Source: an uncultured Eubacteriales bacterium | Lineage (GTDB): Bacteria; Bacillota; Clostridia; Lachnospirales; Lachnospiraceae | Length of the DNA: 45,763 bases | Direction: 5' to 3' | NCBI GenBank assembly: GCA_900315665.1 | Contig: OMZX01000031.1 | Span: forward strand, 1 to 45,763 | Part shown: one piece after another, positions 33,884 through 41,982 of the stretch | Position numbering within the stretch: the stretch's first letter is position 1 | Layout: each line of letters opens with the position of its first letter | Translations under genes and position numbers: made by a program | The notes under the pieces: model-generated | What the model was told of the DNA's origin: nothing | Seen by the model: the letters and a program-made list of their open reading frames with translations, nothing else | Databases searched by the model: none

Positions 33884-35128
33884 TTATGGTATCCGCTTTG
33901 ATCTATGAAAGCAAGAAAAAATACGGGTGCCGATCGGACTGCAGAAAATGATACCGGCGGACATGGCTGATGCAAACATAAGCGTACTTAGTCCGTAGCC
34001 CTGAAAGCCGCCAATGCTTCCGTTCATGAGCGCGTTCATGGCCCGATAGAGTCCGGCTCCGGGAATAAGTGGCACTGTCGTAATGAGACTGAACACCGTC
34101 GCTGGTGTTCTGCATACTCTGGCCATCAGTTCCGCATAAAAGGCGAGAATTCCTGCAGACAAAAAGCCTGCAAGATTGCTGCTTTTTGTCCAATCAAAAA
34201 ATATCAGATACAGGATCCATGAAAGCACACCACCGAGAAACAGTAAGCCCCACTTCTCTTTACCAGCATGAAAGATCATCGAAAAGCTGAAGGTGCCAAA
34301 CCCTGCCGTGATGATCTGAAGTATCGCCGTCTGTGTACCGGAGGATATGACATCTCCGGTATGAAAAAAGAGTCCGGCCGCGGCGAAGCCGATTGCCATC
34401 ACAACGGCAAGTAGCACGGATTCCAGGAAGCGGATAAGTCCGGATATCGTATCGCCGAGGAAAAGATCCCGAAGTGAATTCGTGAAGGCAATCCCCGGGA
34501 TAAACAGCATGATATTACCGATAGAGATCAGATCCGGATGAAGCTGAAGTCCCGGCATAAGTCTCGCCGAAAGGCTCGCAAGGGAACCGCCGGCGACGGA
34601 CCAGATGAGCGCTGTCATCAGAGGATTTTCCGTAAAGTGCGCGAGAAATTCCTCGAAATAGCAGAGGAAAATGCCGATCAGGGCTGCGGCCAGACCATCC
34701 GGCAGATTCCCGCCGAAAAATATGGAGAAAGAAAAGGACGCTAGCGCATAGGCGAAAATTTTTATTGAAAATAGCGGTAAATTTCCATCGTGAATTTCAA
34801 CCAGTCTTTCCCGGATTCTTTCGGGTGCGGGAAGCCCGGTACAGATTTCACGAGACAACTCATTGTATTCGTCGAGTTTCAGCATGTCGTTCACGGAATG
34901 AGAAACTCGTCTCGTCTCTGTCACCGTCGTAAAATCGCTGACATATACGGTCACGACGATCGAGGATGTGATCGTAAACACATCTGTACGTTCCGCGCCA
35001 TAGGCCGTACAGATACGGCGGACGGTATCCTCCACTCTGTGCACCTCTGCGCCGGATTTCAGCATATGCTCTCCCACATCGGTAGCACAATATACGATTT
35101 TCTCCCACTCTTCACGTGACCTCGTCAT
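33884..35128 (-). CDS. ThrE-family threonine/serine exporter, both domains in one protein
   Basis: A 414-residue membrane protein. The N-terminal cytosolic part (CATDVGEHMLKSGAEVHRVEDTVRRICTAYGA...VFTITSSIVVTVY) and the first five membrane segments form the DUF1212/YjjP-type domain. The last four or five segments (FGTFSFSMIFHAGKEKWGLLFLGGVLSWILYL...LITTVPLIPGAGLYRAM) form the DUF3815/YjjB-type domain. The two are separate genes in many Firmicutes and E. coli but fused in Corynebacterium ThrE. The protein should export threonine, serine or small acids. The gene is divergent from the polymerase gene. Confidence 0.88.
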   Translation of the reverse strand: MTRSREEWEKIVYCATDVGEHMLKSGAEVHRVEDTVRRICTAYGAERTDVFTITSSIVVTVYVSDFTTVTETRRVSHSVNDMLKLDEYNELSREICTGLPAPERIRERLVEIHDGNLPLFSIKIFAYALASFSFSIFFGGNLPDGLAAALIGIFLCYFEEFLAHFTENPLMTALIWSVAGGSLASLSARLMPGLQLHPDLISIGNIMLFIPGIAFTNSLRDLFLGDTISGLIRFLESVLLAVVMAIGFAAAGLFFHTGDVISSGTQTAILQIITAGFGTFSFSMIFHAGKEKWGLLFLGGVLSWILYLIFFDWTKSSNLAGFLSAGILAFYAELMARVCRTPATVFSLITTVPLIPGAGLYRAMNALMNGSIGGFQGYGLSTLMFASAMSAGIIFCSPIGTRIFSCFHRSKRIP

Positions 35129-35257
35129 CCCATCCCTCTTTGTCCGACAGAATAATGCTTACATTACCGCTATCTTAACAAAGAACCACAAAATATTACA
35201 GTAGAAATCATAGCATCGCTTGTAATGTACATTTTTTTGTTTTTCCGATGTTTTATA

Positions 35258-35296
35258 TTGACATCATCAAGACAATTAATTACATTAAATATTGTC
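35258..35296 (+). promoter_or_regulatory. Promoter and operator of the Y-family polymerase gene
   Basis: TTGACA (35258-35263) lies exactly 17 bases before TACATT (35281-35286). Inverted half-sites GACAAT (35271-35276) and ATTGTC (35291-35296) straddle the -10 box, a position where a bound repressor would block polymerase. The half-sites do not match the Bacillus LexA box (GAAC-N4-GTTC), so another regulator is implied. Confidence 0.6.
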
Positions 35297-35333
35297 ATTT
35301 AACTACATTTTTGTTTCGCTTAAGGGAGTCGAT

Positions 35334-36701
35334 ATGCAGGATAAAATCTATTTTTGTATCGATCTTAAGTCCTTCTATGCCTCCGTCGAGTGCGTCGAGA
35401 GAGGCCTAGAGCCGCTGGAAGCAAGACTTCTCGTGGCGGATCCGACAAGGACAGATAAGACGATCTGCCTTGCTGTGTCACCGGCACTGAAGGCACTCGG
35501 TGTACCGGGGCGGCCGCGGCTTTTTGAAGCAAAGGAAGCAATCCGGTCTGCAGAGGCGTCACTTCACCGGAAGATCGATTACATCATCGCACCGCCCAGG
35601 ATGGCGCTTTATATCAAGTATTCTGCGAAGGTCTATTCCATTTATCTCAAGTATTTTTCTGCGGCGGATATTCATGTCTATTCTGTGGATGAGGTATTTA
35701 TCGATGCAACACCATACCGAAAGCTCTATCCCGAGAAGCCGCATGATCTCGTACGTCGCGTGATCCAGGATATCTACCGGGAAACCGGTATCACGGCGAC
35801 CGGAGGCATTGGCACCAATATGTACCTTGCGAAGGTTGCGATGGATATCGTCGCGAAGCATAAGCAGGCAGACCGGGATGGTGTCCGGATCGCTGCGCTC
35901 GACGAAGACGAATATTGCCGTGTGCTCTGGTCACATCGGCCAATCACGGATTTCTGGCAGGTAGCCGGCGGCATCTCCGCGAGACTTTCGAAGTACGGTA
36001 TGTATACGATGGGTGATGTGGCCGAAATGTCACTCCGGGATGAAGAGCTTCTCTATCAGATATTTGGTATTGATGCTGAGCTTCTCATCGACCACGCATG
36101 GGGCATCGAGCCCTGTACCATGCAGGACATCAAGAACTATCATACCGGAAACCGGTCGCTCTCGAATGGACAGGTACTCCCGCGGGCCTACAGCTATGAG
36201 GAGGCAGAACTCGCTGTGAAGGAGCAGGCGGAGCTTCTGTCGCTTTCGCTCCTTCGTGAGGGGCTGGCCGCTGACTCGATGACGATCTACATCGGCTATG
36301 AAGTTGTTTCCGATGATTATGCGGGAACGGTGCATCTTGACTGGTACGGTCGCCGCATCCCGCCGCATGGCAAGGGCACGATCCGCTTCGGCACCTACAC
36401 AGATTTTCCCGGGCAGATCATTCCGGCCGCTGTGCGTCTGTTCCGGCAGGCGGCAAGCCCGTCACTCCCGATCCGACGGATCTTTTTGACTTTAAATAAC
36501 ATACGTTCGAAGGATACAACCTGCTATCAGCTCGACCTCTTTCACGATAGCTGTGTGATGGAAAAGGAGCGTAATCTCTCGAAGGCGATTCTTCATATCA
36601 AAGACACTTACGGGCCCAATGCTGTCCTACGCGGCATGAGCCTCACGGACTGTGCCCGCACCAGAGAACGGAACACACAGATCGGAGGCCACCGGGCATA
36701 G
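35334..36701 (+). CDS. Y-family (UmuC/DinB-like) translesion DNA polymerase
   Basis: A 455-residue error-prone polymerase. The metal-binding aspartate is D10 in FCIDLKSFYASVE, and D119-E120 in YSVDEVFID completes the site. TATGGIGTNMYLAKVAMDI and the little-finger region (QVLPRAYSYEEAELAVKEQAELLSLSLLREGL) follow. The C-terminal tail LNNIRSKDTTCYQLDLF has a QLDLF clamp-binding motif like that of UvrX/YqjW-type polymerases. AAGGGAG precedes the ATG at 35334; the upstream ATG at 35292 has none. A YolD-like gene follows after 30 bases, the usual partner of this subfamily. The promoter is overlapped by an inverted repeat that may be a damage-response operator. Confidence 0.93.
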   Translation: MQDKIYFCIDLKSFYASVECVERGLEPLEARLLVADPTRTDKTICLAVSPALKALGVPGRPRLFEAKEAIRSAEASLHRKIDYIIAPPRMALYIKYSAKVYSIYLKYFSAADIHVYSVDEVFIDATPYRKLYPEKPHDLVRRVIQDIYRETGITATGGIGTNMYLAKVAMDIVAKHKQADRDGVRIAALDEDEYCRVLWSHRPITDFWQVAGGISARLSKYGMYTMGDVAEMSLRDEELLYQIFGIDAELLIDHAWGIEPCTMQDIKNYHTGNRSLSNGQVLPRAYSYEEAELAVKEQAELLSLSLLREGLAADSMTIYIGYEVVSDDYAGTVHLDWYGRRIPPHGKGTIRFGTYTDFPGQIIPAAVRLFRQAASPSLPIRRIFLTLNNIRSKDTTCYQLDLFHDSCVMEKERNLSKAILHIKDTYGPNAVLRGMSLTDCARTRERNTQIGGHRA

Positions 36702-36731
36702 GACAGGCTTGGCCCTCGAGAGGAGATGAAC

Positions 36732-37193
36732 ATGGAGTCCTTGAACAGCATCACAAAAAAGAGGCCATCGCATGATGGTGACGCCTTTTCGAGACGACAT
36801 CCGAAGATGCCGCGCAGCAACCGTGCGAAGCTCTTCATGCCCTTCGACGCCCTCGACGGCTTCGACGAAACCATGGAGGCCGAGACTGTCGAAACCATTC
36901 ACCCCGTTCCTCTGACAGAAGAGATGAAAACCGAACTGGGCGAGAAGCTCCAGACGCTGGAAGCCCGCCTCTCGACGCTCCCGCCAAAACGCTACGACCG
37001 AAAAGGCCTCCTCCCCATCGCTGTCCTCTACTTCGAAGAAGACCAGTCCCAGACCGCCCTCCATAAAGACGGCCCCCGCGGCCACTACCACTGGCTCACC
37101 GGCGACCTCCTCGACATTGATATTCTTTCTCATTCCATTAACCTAAGCGGCAGACCCCTCCGCTTCGACAGGCTCTACGCGATTGAGTTCTGA
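36732..37193 (+). CDS. YolD-like protein
   Basis: A 153-residue protein. The segment RAKLFMPFDALDGFDE matches the MPF-AL-GF motif of YolD-like proteins, and the C-terminal part (GHYHWLTGDLLDIDILSHSINLSGRPLRFDRLYAIEF) is the short beta-barrel-like domain that ends these proteins. It follows the polymerase gene closely, as YolD-like genes often do, and is thought to modulate the polymerase. AGGAG lies six bases before the ATG at 36732; the ATG at 36726 touches the ribosome site and is less likely. An Arg/Lys-rich N-terminal stretch may bind DNA. Confidence 0.75.
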   Translation: MESLNSITKKRPSHDGDAFSRRHPKMPRSNRAKLFMPFDALDGFDETMEAETVETIHPVPLTEEMKTELGEKLQTLEARLSTLPPKRYDRKGLLPIAVLYFEEDQSQTALHKDGPRGHYHWLTGDLLDIDILSHSINLSGRPLRFDRLYAIEF

Positions 37194-37231
37194 AACAGAT
37201 GGTGCCGAAGGTGGGCGATGCAGAGCGGGCC

Positions 37232-37708
37232 TCAAAAGTGAAAGTCGCCGCTCTTCCCGCCATCCTTCTCCACGAGATGAATGTTCTCGATGACCATCCG
37301 CTTGTCTATGGCCTTGCACATGTCATAGATCGTGAGGCATGCGATCGAGGCGCCGGTCAGCGCTTCCATCTCAGCCCCGGTCTTCCCCTCAGTCTTCACC
37401 GTGCAGAACGCTGTGATCGTACCCTCCTCCTGGTCGATCGTGAAGGTAACCTTTGCGTTTGTGAGATTTAAAATATGACACATCGGGATGAGCTCCGAAG
37501 TCCGCTTCGTCCCCATGATGCCGGCAACCTGCGCAACCGTCAGCACGTCGCCCTTCTTCACTTTTTTCCCGAGGATCGCATCCATGACCTCGCGGGAAAC
37601 CCGGATCGTCCCTTCCGCGATCGCCATCCGTTTCGTGACATCCTTACCGGATACATCTACCATAAAAGCATTGCCATCCGAATCAAAATGTGTGAATTCT
37701 TCGCTCAT
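37232..37708 (-). CDS. moaC: Cyclic pyranopterin monophosphate synthase MoaC
   Basis: Second enzyme of molybdenum cofactor synthesis; it converts the MoaA product to cyclic pyranopterin monophosphate. The 158-residue protein has all family motifs: FMVDVSGKDVTKRMAIAEG at the start, AGIMGTKRTSELIPMCHIL, VKTEGKTGAEMEALTGASIACLTIYDMCKAIDK with the catalytic lysine. The ATG at 37706-37708 follows AAGGAG; the longer open frame overlaps the promoter. It is convergent with the YolD gene and lies 66 bases after the cysteine desulfurase gene. moaA and the other cofactor genes are not in this window. Confidence 0.96.
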   Translation of the reverse strand: MSEEFTHFDSDGNAFMVDVSGKDVTKRMAIAEGTIRVSREVMDAILGKKVKKGDVLTVAQVAGIMGTKRTSELIPMCHILNLTNAKVTFTIDQEEGTITAFCTVKTEGKTGAEMEALTGASIACLTIYDMCKAIDKRMVIENIHLVEKDGGKSGDFHF

Positions 37709-37742
37709 GTTCTGCTCCTTATGCATTTCTAATCTGTTAAGG

Positions 37743-37771
37743 ATTATACTCCGGGTTCCCATTTATAAAAA
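37743..37771 (-). promoter_or_regulatory. Promoter of moaC
   Basis: On the minus strand a perfect TATAAT (37743-37748) is preceded, 17 bases upstream, by TTTTTA (37766-37771). The start of transcription would lie about 30 bases before the moaC ATG. This suggests that moaC has its own promoter in addition to any read-through from the desulfurase gene. Confidence 0.6.
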
Positions 37772-37774
37772 GTG

Positions 37775-38959
37775 TTATGAGGTTCTCTCTTTGTAGAGTA
37801 CTGACTGTGCACGAAGTGTTCCGACGATATCCTTCAGTGCATCGACAACATAATCTACGTCTTCTTGCGTGTTTTCGTGACCGATGGTAAAACGGATGCT
37901 TGAAAATGCATCTTCATGGGAGCGGCCGATCGCGGTGAGAACGTGGCTTGGGTCAATGGAGCCACTCGCACAGGCAGACCCGGCACTGGCACAGATACCC
38001 CGTCCATTTAGTAGATAGAGGAGCTGTTCGCTGTCTGTGTATGGGATGGTGACATTAATGTTGTTCGGGAGACGGGTTATAGGATCTCCGTTCAGGATGG
38101 TCAGAGGGATTTCCCGGAGGATCCGACCGATCATGTAGTCGCGGAGGGCGGTCTCTTCTATGATGCGATCCTGTAACATAGCGGCAGCGATTTCTGCCGC
38201 TTTGCCGAAGCCGACGATGGCGGCAGCATTTTCTGTACCGGCGCGGTGACCGTTTTCCTGTTCTCCGCCGAAGATCATCGCCGGGAAATGAATGCCACGG
38301 CGTATATAAAGGAGACCTATGCCCTTTGGGCCATTCAGCTTATGGGCAGAGGCAGACAGAAAATCAATATGCATTTTTTCTACATCAATCGAGATGTGCC
38401 CATAGGCCTGCACAGCATCGGTATGAAAAGGAATGCCATGTACCTTTGCAATGGCGCCGATTTCTTCGATCGGTTCAATCGTGCCGATTTCATTATTTGC
38501 CGTCATCACACTGATGAGAGCCGTATTTTCCTGGATTGCTTGCTGAACATCCGAAGGATCAATCCGGCCATACGGATCGACCTTGAGGCATGAAATCTCA
38601 ACGCCATGCTTCATCAAATATTTACATGTATTAAGGACAGCATGATGCTCGATATTCGTTGTGATGATATGCGCATGCTTTCCCGGATGCGCCGCCTCAT
38701 ACATTTCGACTGCACCGCGAAGAACCCAGTTGTCCGATTCCGATCCACCGCTTGTGAAGATGATTTCTGCCGATCCCGCTCCGATCAGTGAAGCACAGCT
38801 CTTTCGTGCCGCTTCGATGCCACGACGTGCCCGCAAACCGAGATCGTACAGGGCCGAGGCATTGCCATAATCCTCCTGAAGATACGGTTCCATCGCCTCC
38901 AGCGCTTCCGGCGCAAGTGACGTCGTCGCAGCATGATCGAAATAATATATTTTTTTCAC
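37775..38959 (-). CDS. Cysteine desulfurase, NifS/IscS family
   Basis: A 394-residue PLP enzyme that takes sulfur from cysteine (or selenium from selenocysteine). The PLP lysine is K207 in SASAHKLNGPKG, H105 in NIEHHAVL stacks on the cofactor, and C330 in ASAGSACASGS carries the persulfide. The N-terminus YYFDHAATTSLAPE is typical. It lies between moaC and the XdhC gene on the same strand, so it may sulfurate molybdenum cofactor or supply selenium to a molybdenum hydroxylase, rather than serve general Fe-S assembly; that role is inferred from position. Confidence 0.93.
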   Translation of the reverse strand: MKKIYYFDHAATTSLAPEALEAMEPYLQEDYGNASALYDLGLRARRGIEAARKSCASLIGAGSAEIIFTSGGSESDNWVLRGAVEMYEAAHPGKHAHIITTNIEHHAVLNTCKYLMKHGVEISCLKVDPYGRIDPSDVQQAIQENTALISVMTANNEIGTIEPIEEIGAIAKVHGIPFHTDAVQAYGHISIDVEKMHIDFLSASAHKLNGPKGIGLLYIRRGIHFPAMIFGGEQENGHRAGTENAAAIVGFGKAAEIAAAMLQDRIIEETALRDYMIGRILREIPLTILNGDPITRLPNNINVTIPYTDSEQLLYLLNGRGICASAGSACASGSIDPSHVLTAIGRSHEDAFSSIRFTIGHENTQEDVDYVVDALKDIVGTLRAQSVLYKERTS

Positions 38960-39005
38960 TATGATGCCTCCTGTTTTATGGAACCATCAAAACCATAATC
39001 GCAGG

Positions 39006-40055
39006 TTAGATGACCTCCATCAGAACATCCAGAACGCCACCACAGACCATACGTTCCTCTACAGCCGCATCCTCTGTGAGATCCACATGATAAAGACACG
39101 GCTTCGGATCCTCATCGAGAAGCATGTCCCGGCCTTTTCTCATGACTTCTGCTTCCACACAGCCTCCGCCGATCGTACCGACGCAGGAACCATCCGGCAT
39201 GATCAGCATCTTGGTGCCGACCTCTCGCGGTGCAGAGCCTTTACGCATCACGATCGTCGTCAGTATTTTTCTGCCCTCCATCGGCATGTCATGCGGATTA
39301 GCGCCGACAACAGCGTTTAGTATTTCCTCCGGATAACCAAAATCCCGTTTCGTATCATTTTTCACCTTGATGATCTCTGCAAGAACAGAAACGGCGATTT
39401 CCTCCGGCGTCTCTGCCTTAATGTCAAGGCCGATCGGTGTATGAATTGCATCGAGCACGTCCTTTGACGCGCCCTCGCGGAAAAGCTCCTCCTTAACGAT
39501 TGCGACACGACGTCGTGAACCCATGAGTCCGATATAGGCATGCGGTTTTTTCACGATCTCCCGAAGGCAGTCCTGGTCATAACGGTGCCCTCTCGTCACG
39601 ATGACAAAGTACGTATCCGGATCCCCCGGAATCTTCTTCAGGGCTTCTGTAAACGCATCACAGATCACTTCATCCGCCCCGACTGCACGCGCGTTATTCG
39701 CAAACTGCGGACGATCATCGATACAGATCACATGACAACCGATCAGCTTCCCGATCTTAATGATCGGCATCGAAACATGGCCTGCCCCGAGCACGACGAT
39801 CTTCTTTTCCTTTCCGAGAAGCTCGGAATAAATCCGTTCACCGCCAAGCTCCAGGATGCCGCTTTCCTTCACCGCGTCAGCTTCCGCTTCATGCGCCTTA
39901 AAAAATCCATTTTCCTTTGTGGTAAAAGCTATCTTGCCATCAGAAACCAGTGCCTTCTCGCCGAAGCTTTCCTCTGCGAGACTCGTCAGCACGTAGCTCT
40001 CTACATTCGGATTCAGTTCATCGATCTCTTCCATCAAGTCATACAGCCTGCTCAT
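39006..40055 (-). CDS. XdhC/CoxI-family molybdenum-enzyme maturation protein with reversed domain order
   Basis: A 349-residue protein. Residues about 84-225 form the Rossmann-like XdhC C-terminal domain (KIVVLGAGHVSMPIIKIGKLIGCHVICIDDRPQFANNARAVGADEV; GHRYDQDCL; HAYIGLMGSRRR). Residues about 262-345 are the CoxI domain (ILTTIVMRKGSAPREVG, CVGTIGGGCVEAEV, ERMVCGGVLDVLMEVI). In classical XdhC the CoxI domain comes first, so the order is reversed here. The family carries and inserts sulfurated molybdenum cofactor into xanthine-dehydrogenase-type enzymes. It lies between the desulfurase and phosphatase-HD genes, though no hydroxylase is in the window. Confidence 0.88.
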   Translation of the reverse strand: MSRLYDLMEEIDELNPNVESYVLTSLAEESFGEKALVSDGKIAFTTKENGFFKAHEAEADAVKESGILELGGERIYSELLGKEKKIVVLGAGHVSMPIIKIGKLIGCHVICIDDRPQFANNARAVGADEVICDAFTEALKKIPGDPDTYFVIVTRGHRYDQDCLREIVKKPHAYIGLMGSRRRVAIVKEELFREGASKDVLDAIHTPIGLDIKAETPEEIAVSVLAEIIKVKNDTKRDFGYPEEILNAVVGANPHDMPMEGRKILTTIVMRKGSAPREVGTKMLIMPDGSCVGTIGGGCVEAEVMRKGRDMLLDEDPKPCLYHVDLTEDAAVEERMVCGGVLDVLMEVI

Positions 40056-40167
40056 GATACAACCTCCATTCTATATTTTATGCATACGCAAACCATTTAA
40101 ATATGCTTTTACTATTAACCATATCTACCAATATACGACAAGTCCAGTAGCCAGGACTTCATATAAA

Positions 40168-41250
40168 TCAGCATTCACACATTGCATCAATCTTCCTCGC
40201 GATGCATTTTGTCTTATGAAAGAGCGCATCATGATGCCGTAGTGCCTCCTCCGTCTTACACTTCTTAAGGCTCGCCTGAAACCGTTCATCGACAAAAACG
40301 ACCTTGTCCTCCTGTACACATTTGTCTGCATAAAAAAGAATTTCCGCTTCAGTCAGTGGGCCGACTTCATCAATGTCACTGCTATGATGCATCCGCACCA
40401 TCCCGGCGATATCTGCCATGCCCTCATGTTCCAGCGCATCCGCCGACGCCTCCCAATGATGCCTCTCAGCTCTTAAAAGATCATGTAGAAGGCATGCTCT
40501 CCCGATTCGCTCCCGATCATAATGCCTACACTCGGGATCCACTCGGCTGCATATTTCTTCTGCTACATCCCGCACCTTCCGCATATGCCGGACCACATTC
40601 TCGGGGACCTGATACTTATCATACAAAATCCCGGATTCTACTTCATAAAAAGGCACTTCCTCAACATGAAGATACGGAAAAGAAATCGTAAACATCGCAT
40701 CCATCGGCATACCTCGAAGACGGCAAAGAAAGCTCCGCATCACGCCGGAATGGCTCACAATAACAACATCATCTGATTGCATTTTATTCTTAAGACTCTG
40801 TACGATTTCATCCAAACCAGCGGAAAACCGCCTCTCCGCTTCAAGAAAGTTCTCACCACCCTCCGGTTTATAATGTTCAATATCTTGCCCGCGTTTTTCA
40901 TATTCCTCCGGAAAATCCCTTTGAAACTCTTCCATCCGAACATTTTCCATGACACCCATATTGATTTCAGAAAGAGCAGGAATGATTTGCACCATTTCAT
41001 TGCCGTCTACATCTGAAGACCCATCCAAGGAAAAGGGCTTCAAAAGAAACTTTGCTGTTTCCTTCGCCCGTATAAGCGGACTTGAAAAAATAGATAAAAA
41101 ACCGTCACATGATCTCTGCTTCGCGAAAGCTTCTGCAAAGCTCCTACACGCTTCCCTTCCTTCTATGCTAAGCGGAAGATCCGTCATACCGATATATCTC
41201 TTATCTTTGAGCCCGATATCCCCATGTCGGATAAAATAAACATTCCTCAT
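40168..41250 (-). CDS. Fusion of histidine phosphatase and HD-domain hydrolase
   Basis: A 360-residue protein. The N-terminal 205 residues are a histidine-phosphatase (phosphoglycerate-mutase-like) domain, with the phosphoacceptor in YFIRHGDIG, and SSPLIRAKETA and VVIVSHSGVMRSFL as further motifs. Residues about 215-355 form an HD domain (NVVRHMRKVRDVAEEICSRV, ACLLHDLLRAERHHWEAS, GMVRMHHSSDID) with the metal-binding H...HD pattern. The same pair of domains occurs in clostridial clusters for selenium-dependent molybdenum hydroxylases, sometimes with a MobA-like domain in front, which is lacking here. The substrate is unknown. It has only a weak AGGG ribosome site and is preceded by a short frame. 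Confidence 0.85.
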   Translation of the reverse strand: MRNVYFIRHGDIGLKDKRYIGMTDLPLSIEGREACRSFAEAFAKQRSCDGFLSIFSSPLIRAKETAKFLLKPFSLDGSSDVDGNEMVQIIPALSEINMGVMENVRMEEFQRDFPEEYEKRGQDIEHYKPEGGENFLEAERRFSAGLDEIVQSLKNKMQSDDVVIVSHSGVMRSFLCRLRGMPMDAMFTISFPYLHVEEVPFYEVESGILYDKYQVPENVVRHMRKVRDVAEEICSRVDPECRHYDRERIGRACLLHDLLRAERHHWEASADALEHEGMADIAGMVRMHHSSDIDEVGPLTEAEILFYADKCVQEDKVVFVDERFQASLKKCKTEEALRHHDALFHKTKCIARKIDAMCEC

Positions 41251-41265
41251 ATCACGAACCCTGTT

Positions 41266-41445
41266 TCAACAACACACAGCAAATCGAATATTCTGTATCC
41301 TTCGGAATTCGGTGACAGAATAGACCTCTCCATGGAAGCCTTTAGCTACAATCTGCTTTCGTATATCACTCTCGGCTTCTCGATTTAAGATTGCAAGAAG
41401 GAGCATCTCCCCGGCTTGTCCGGCACCAAATATCGCTGCATTCAT
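41266..41445 (-). CDS. Short open frame, possible remnant of a Rossmann-fold protein
   Basis: A 59-residue frame with a proper start: GAGG lies six bases before the ATG. The first 20 residues (MNAAIFGAGQAGEMLLLAIL) look like a GxGxxG nucleotide-binding strand and helix. The rest (DIRKQIVAKGFHGEVYSVTEF) reads like the last part of a longer Rossmann protein, so an internal deletion is possible. It lies 15 bases upstream of the phosphatase-HD gene on the same strand. I do not recognise a complete family; it may be a decayed gene that now serves as a leader. Confidence 0.4.
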   Translation of the reverse strand: MNAAIFGAGQAGEMLLLAILNREAESDIRKQIVAKGFHGEVYSVTEFRRIQNIRFAVCC

Positions 41446-41536
41446 ATTAAACCTCAAAAACGATATCCAGAATCGCGTTCTATTTTACCATCTCAAAAAC
41501 TGGTTTTCAAAATGAACAGGCTTCTCTCCAAAAAAG

Positions 41537-41764
41537 TTGTGTATGCATTTAAGATATCGCCATGTTAAAATATTGTCTATCTATGAAACAGATCAACTCC
41601 CTTCCCATGCATATATCATCCTGAAGGGCAAGGTATACGGTTTTGAATATTCAAAAATCGGAGAAGAACGTATCTATTCCCTGAATGGGCCGGAAAGCAT
41701 CATTCTTGAGGATACCTGTATGTTTCGGAAGGCATCTCCAGTCGGATTTCGGAAAAGTCCCTGA
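41537..41764 (+). pseudogene. Crp/Fnr-type regulator, fragment of the cyclic-nucleotide-binding domain
   Basis: About 60 residues (ILSIYETDQLPSHAYIILKGKVYGFEYSKIGEERIYSLNGPESIILEDTCMF) match the middle of a cNMP-binding-like domain. The usual N-terminal helices, the dimer helix and the DNA-binding domain are missing, and no ribosome site is seen. The following 200 bases (41765-41982) hold no recognisable remainder. It looks like a decayed regulator next to the molybdenum-enzyme genes. Confidence 0.6.
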
Positions 41765-41982
41765 TAAGCGGTACCGCGTAGCGGCCAAAAGCCTCTTTTT
41801 GATAGTAGTTTGCGCTACACTCGTTTTCTTAAATCGTGCCGTTTGTACGTAATCAAGCGCTTGTTGGTTCCAGCGTTTCTTAAAAATTCCCCTTCAACCT
41901 CTGAAATCTCGCCGAAGCAGTAGAATTACAGGTCTTTTTATGGTAAAACATGGTTTAATTGCGTTATGTGGGAGGATATGTC

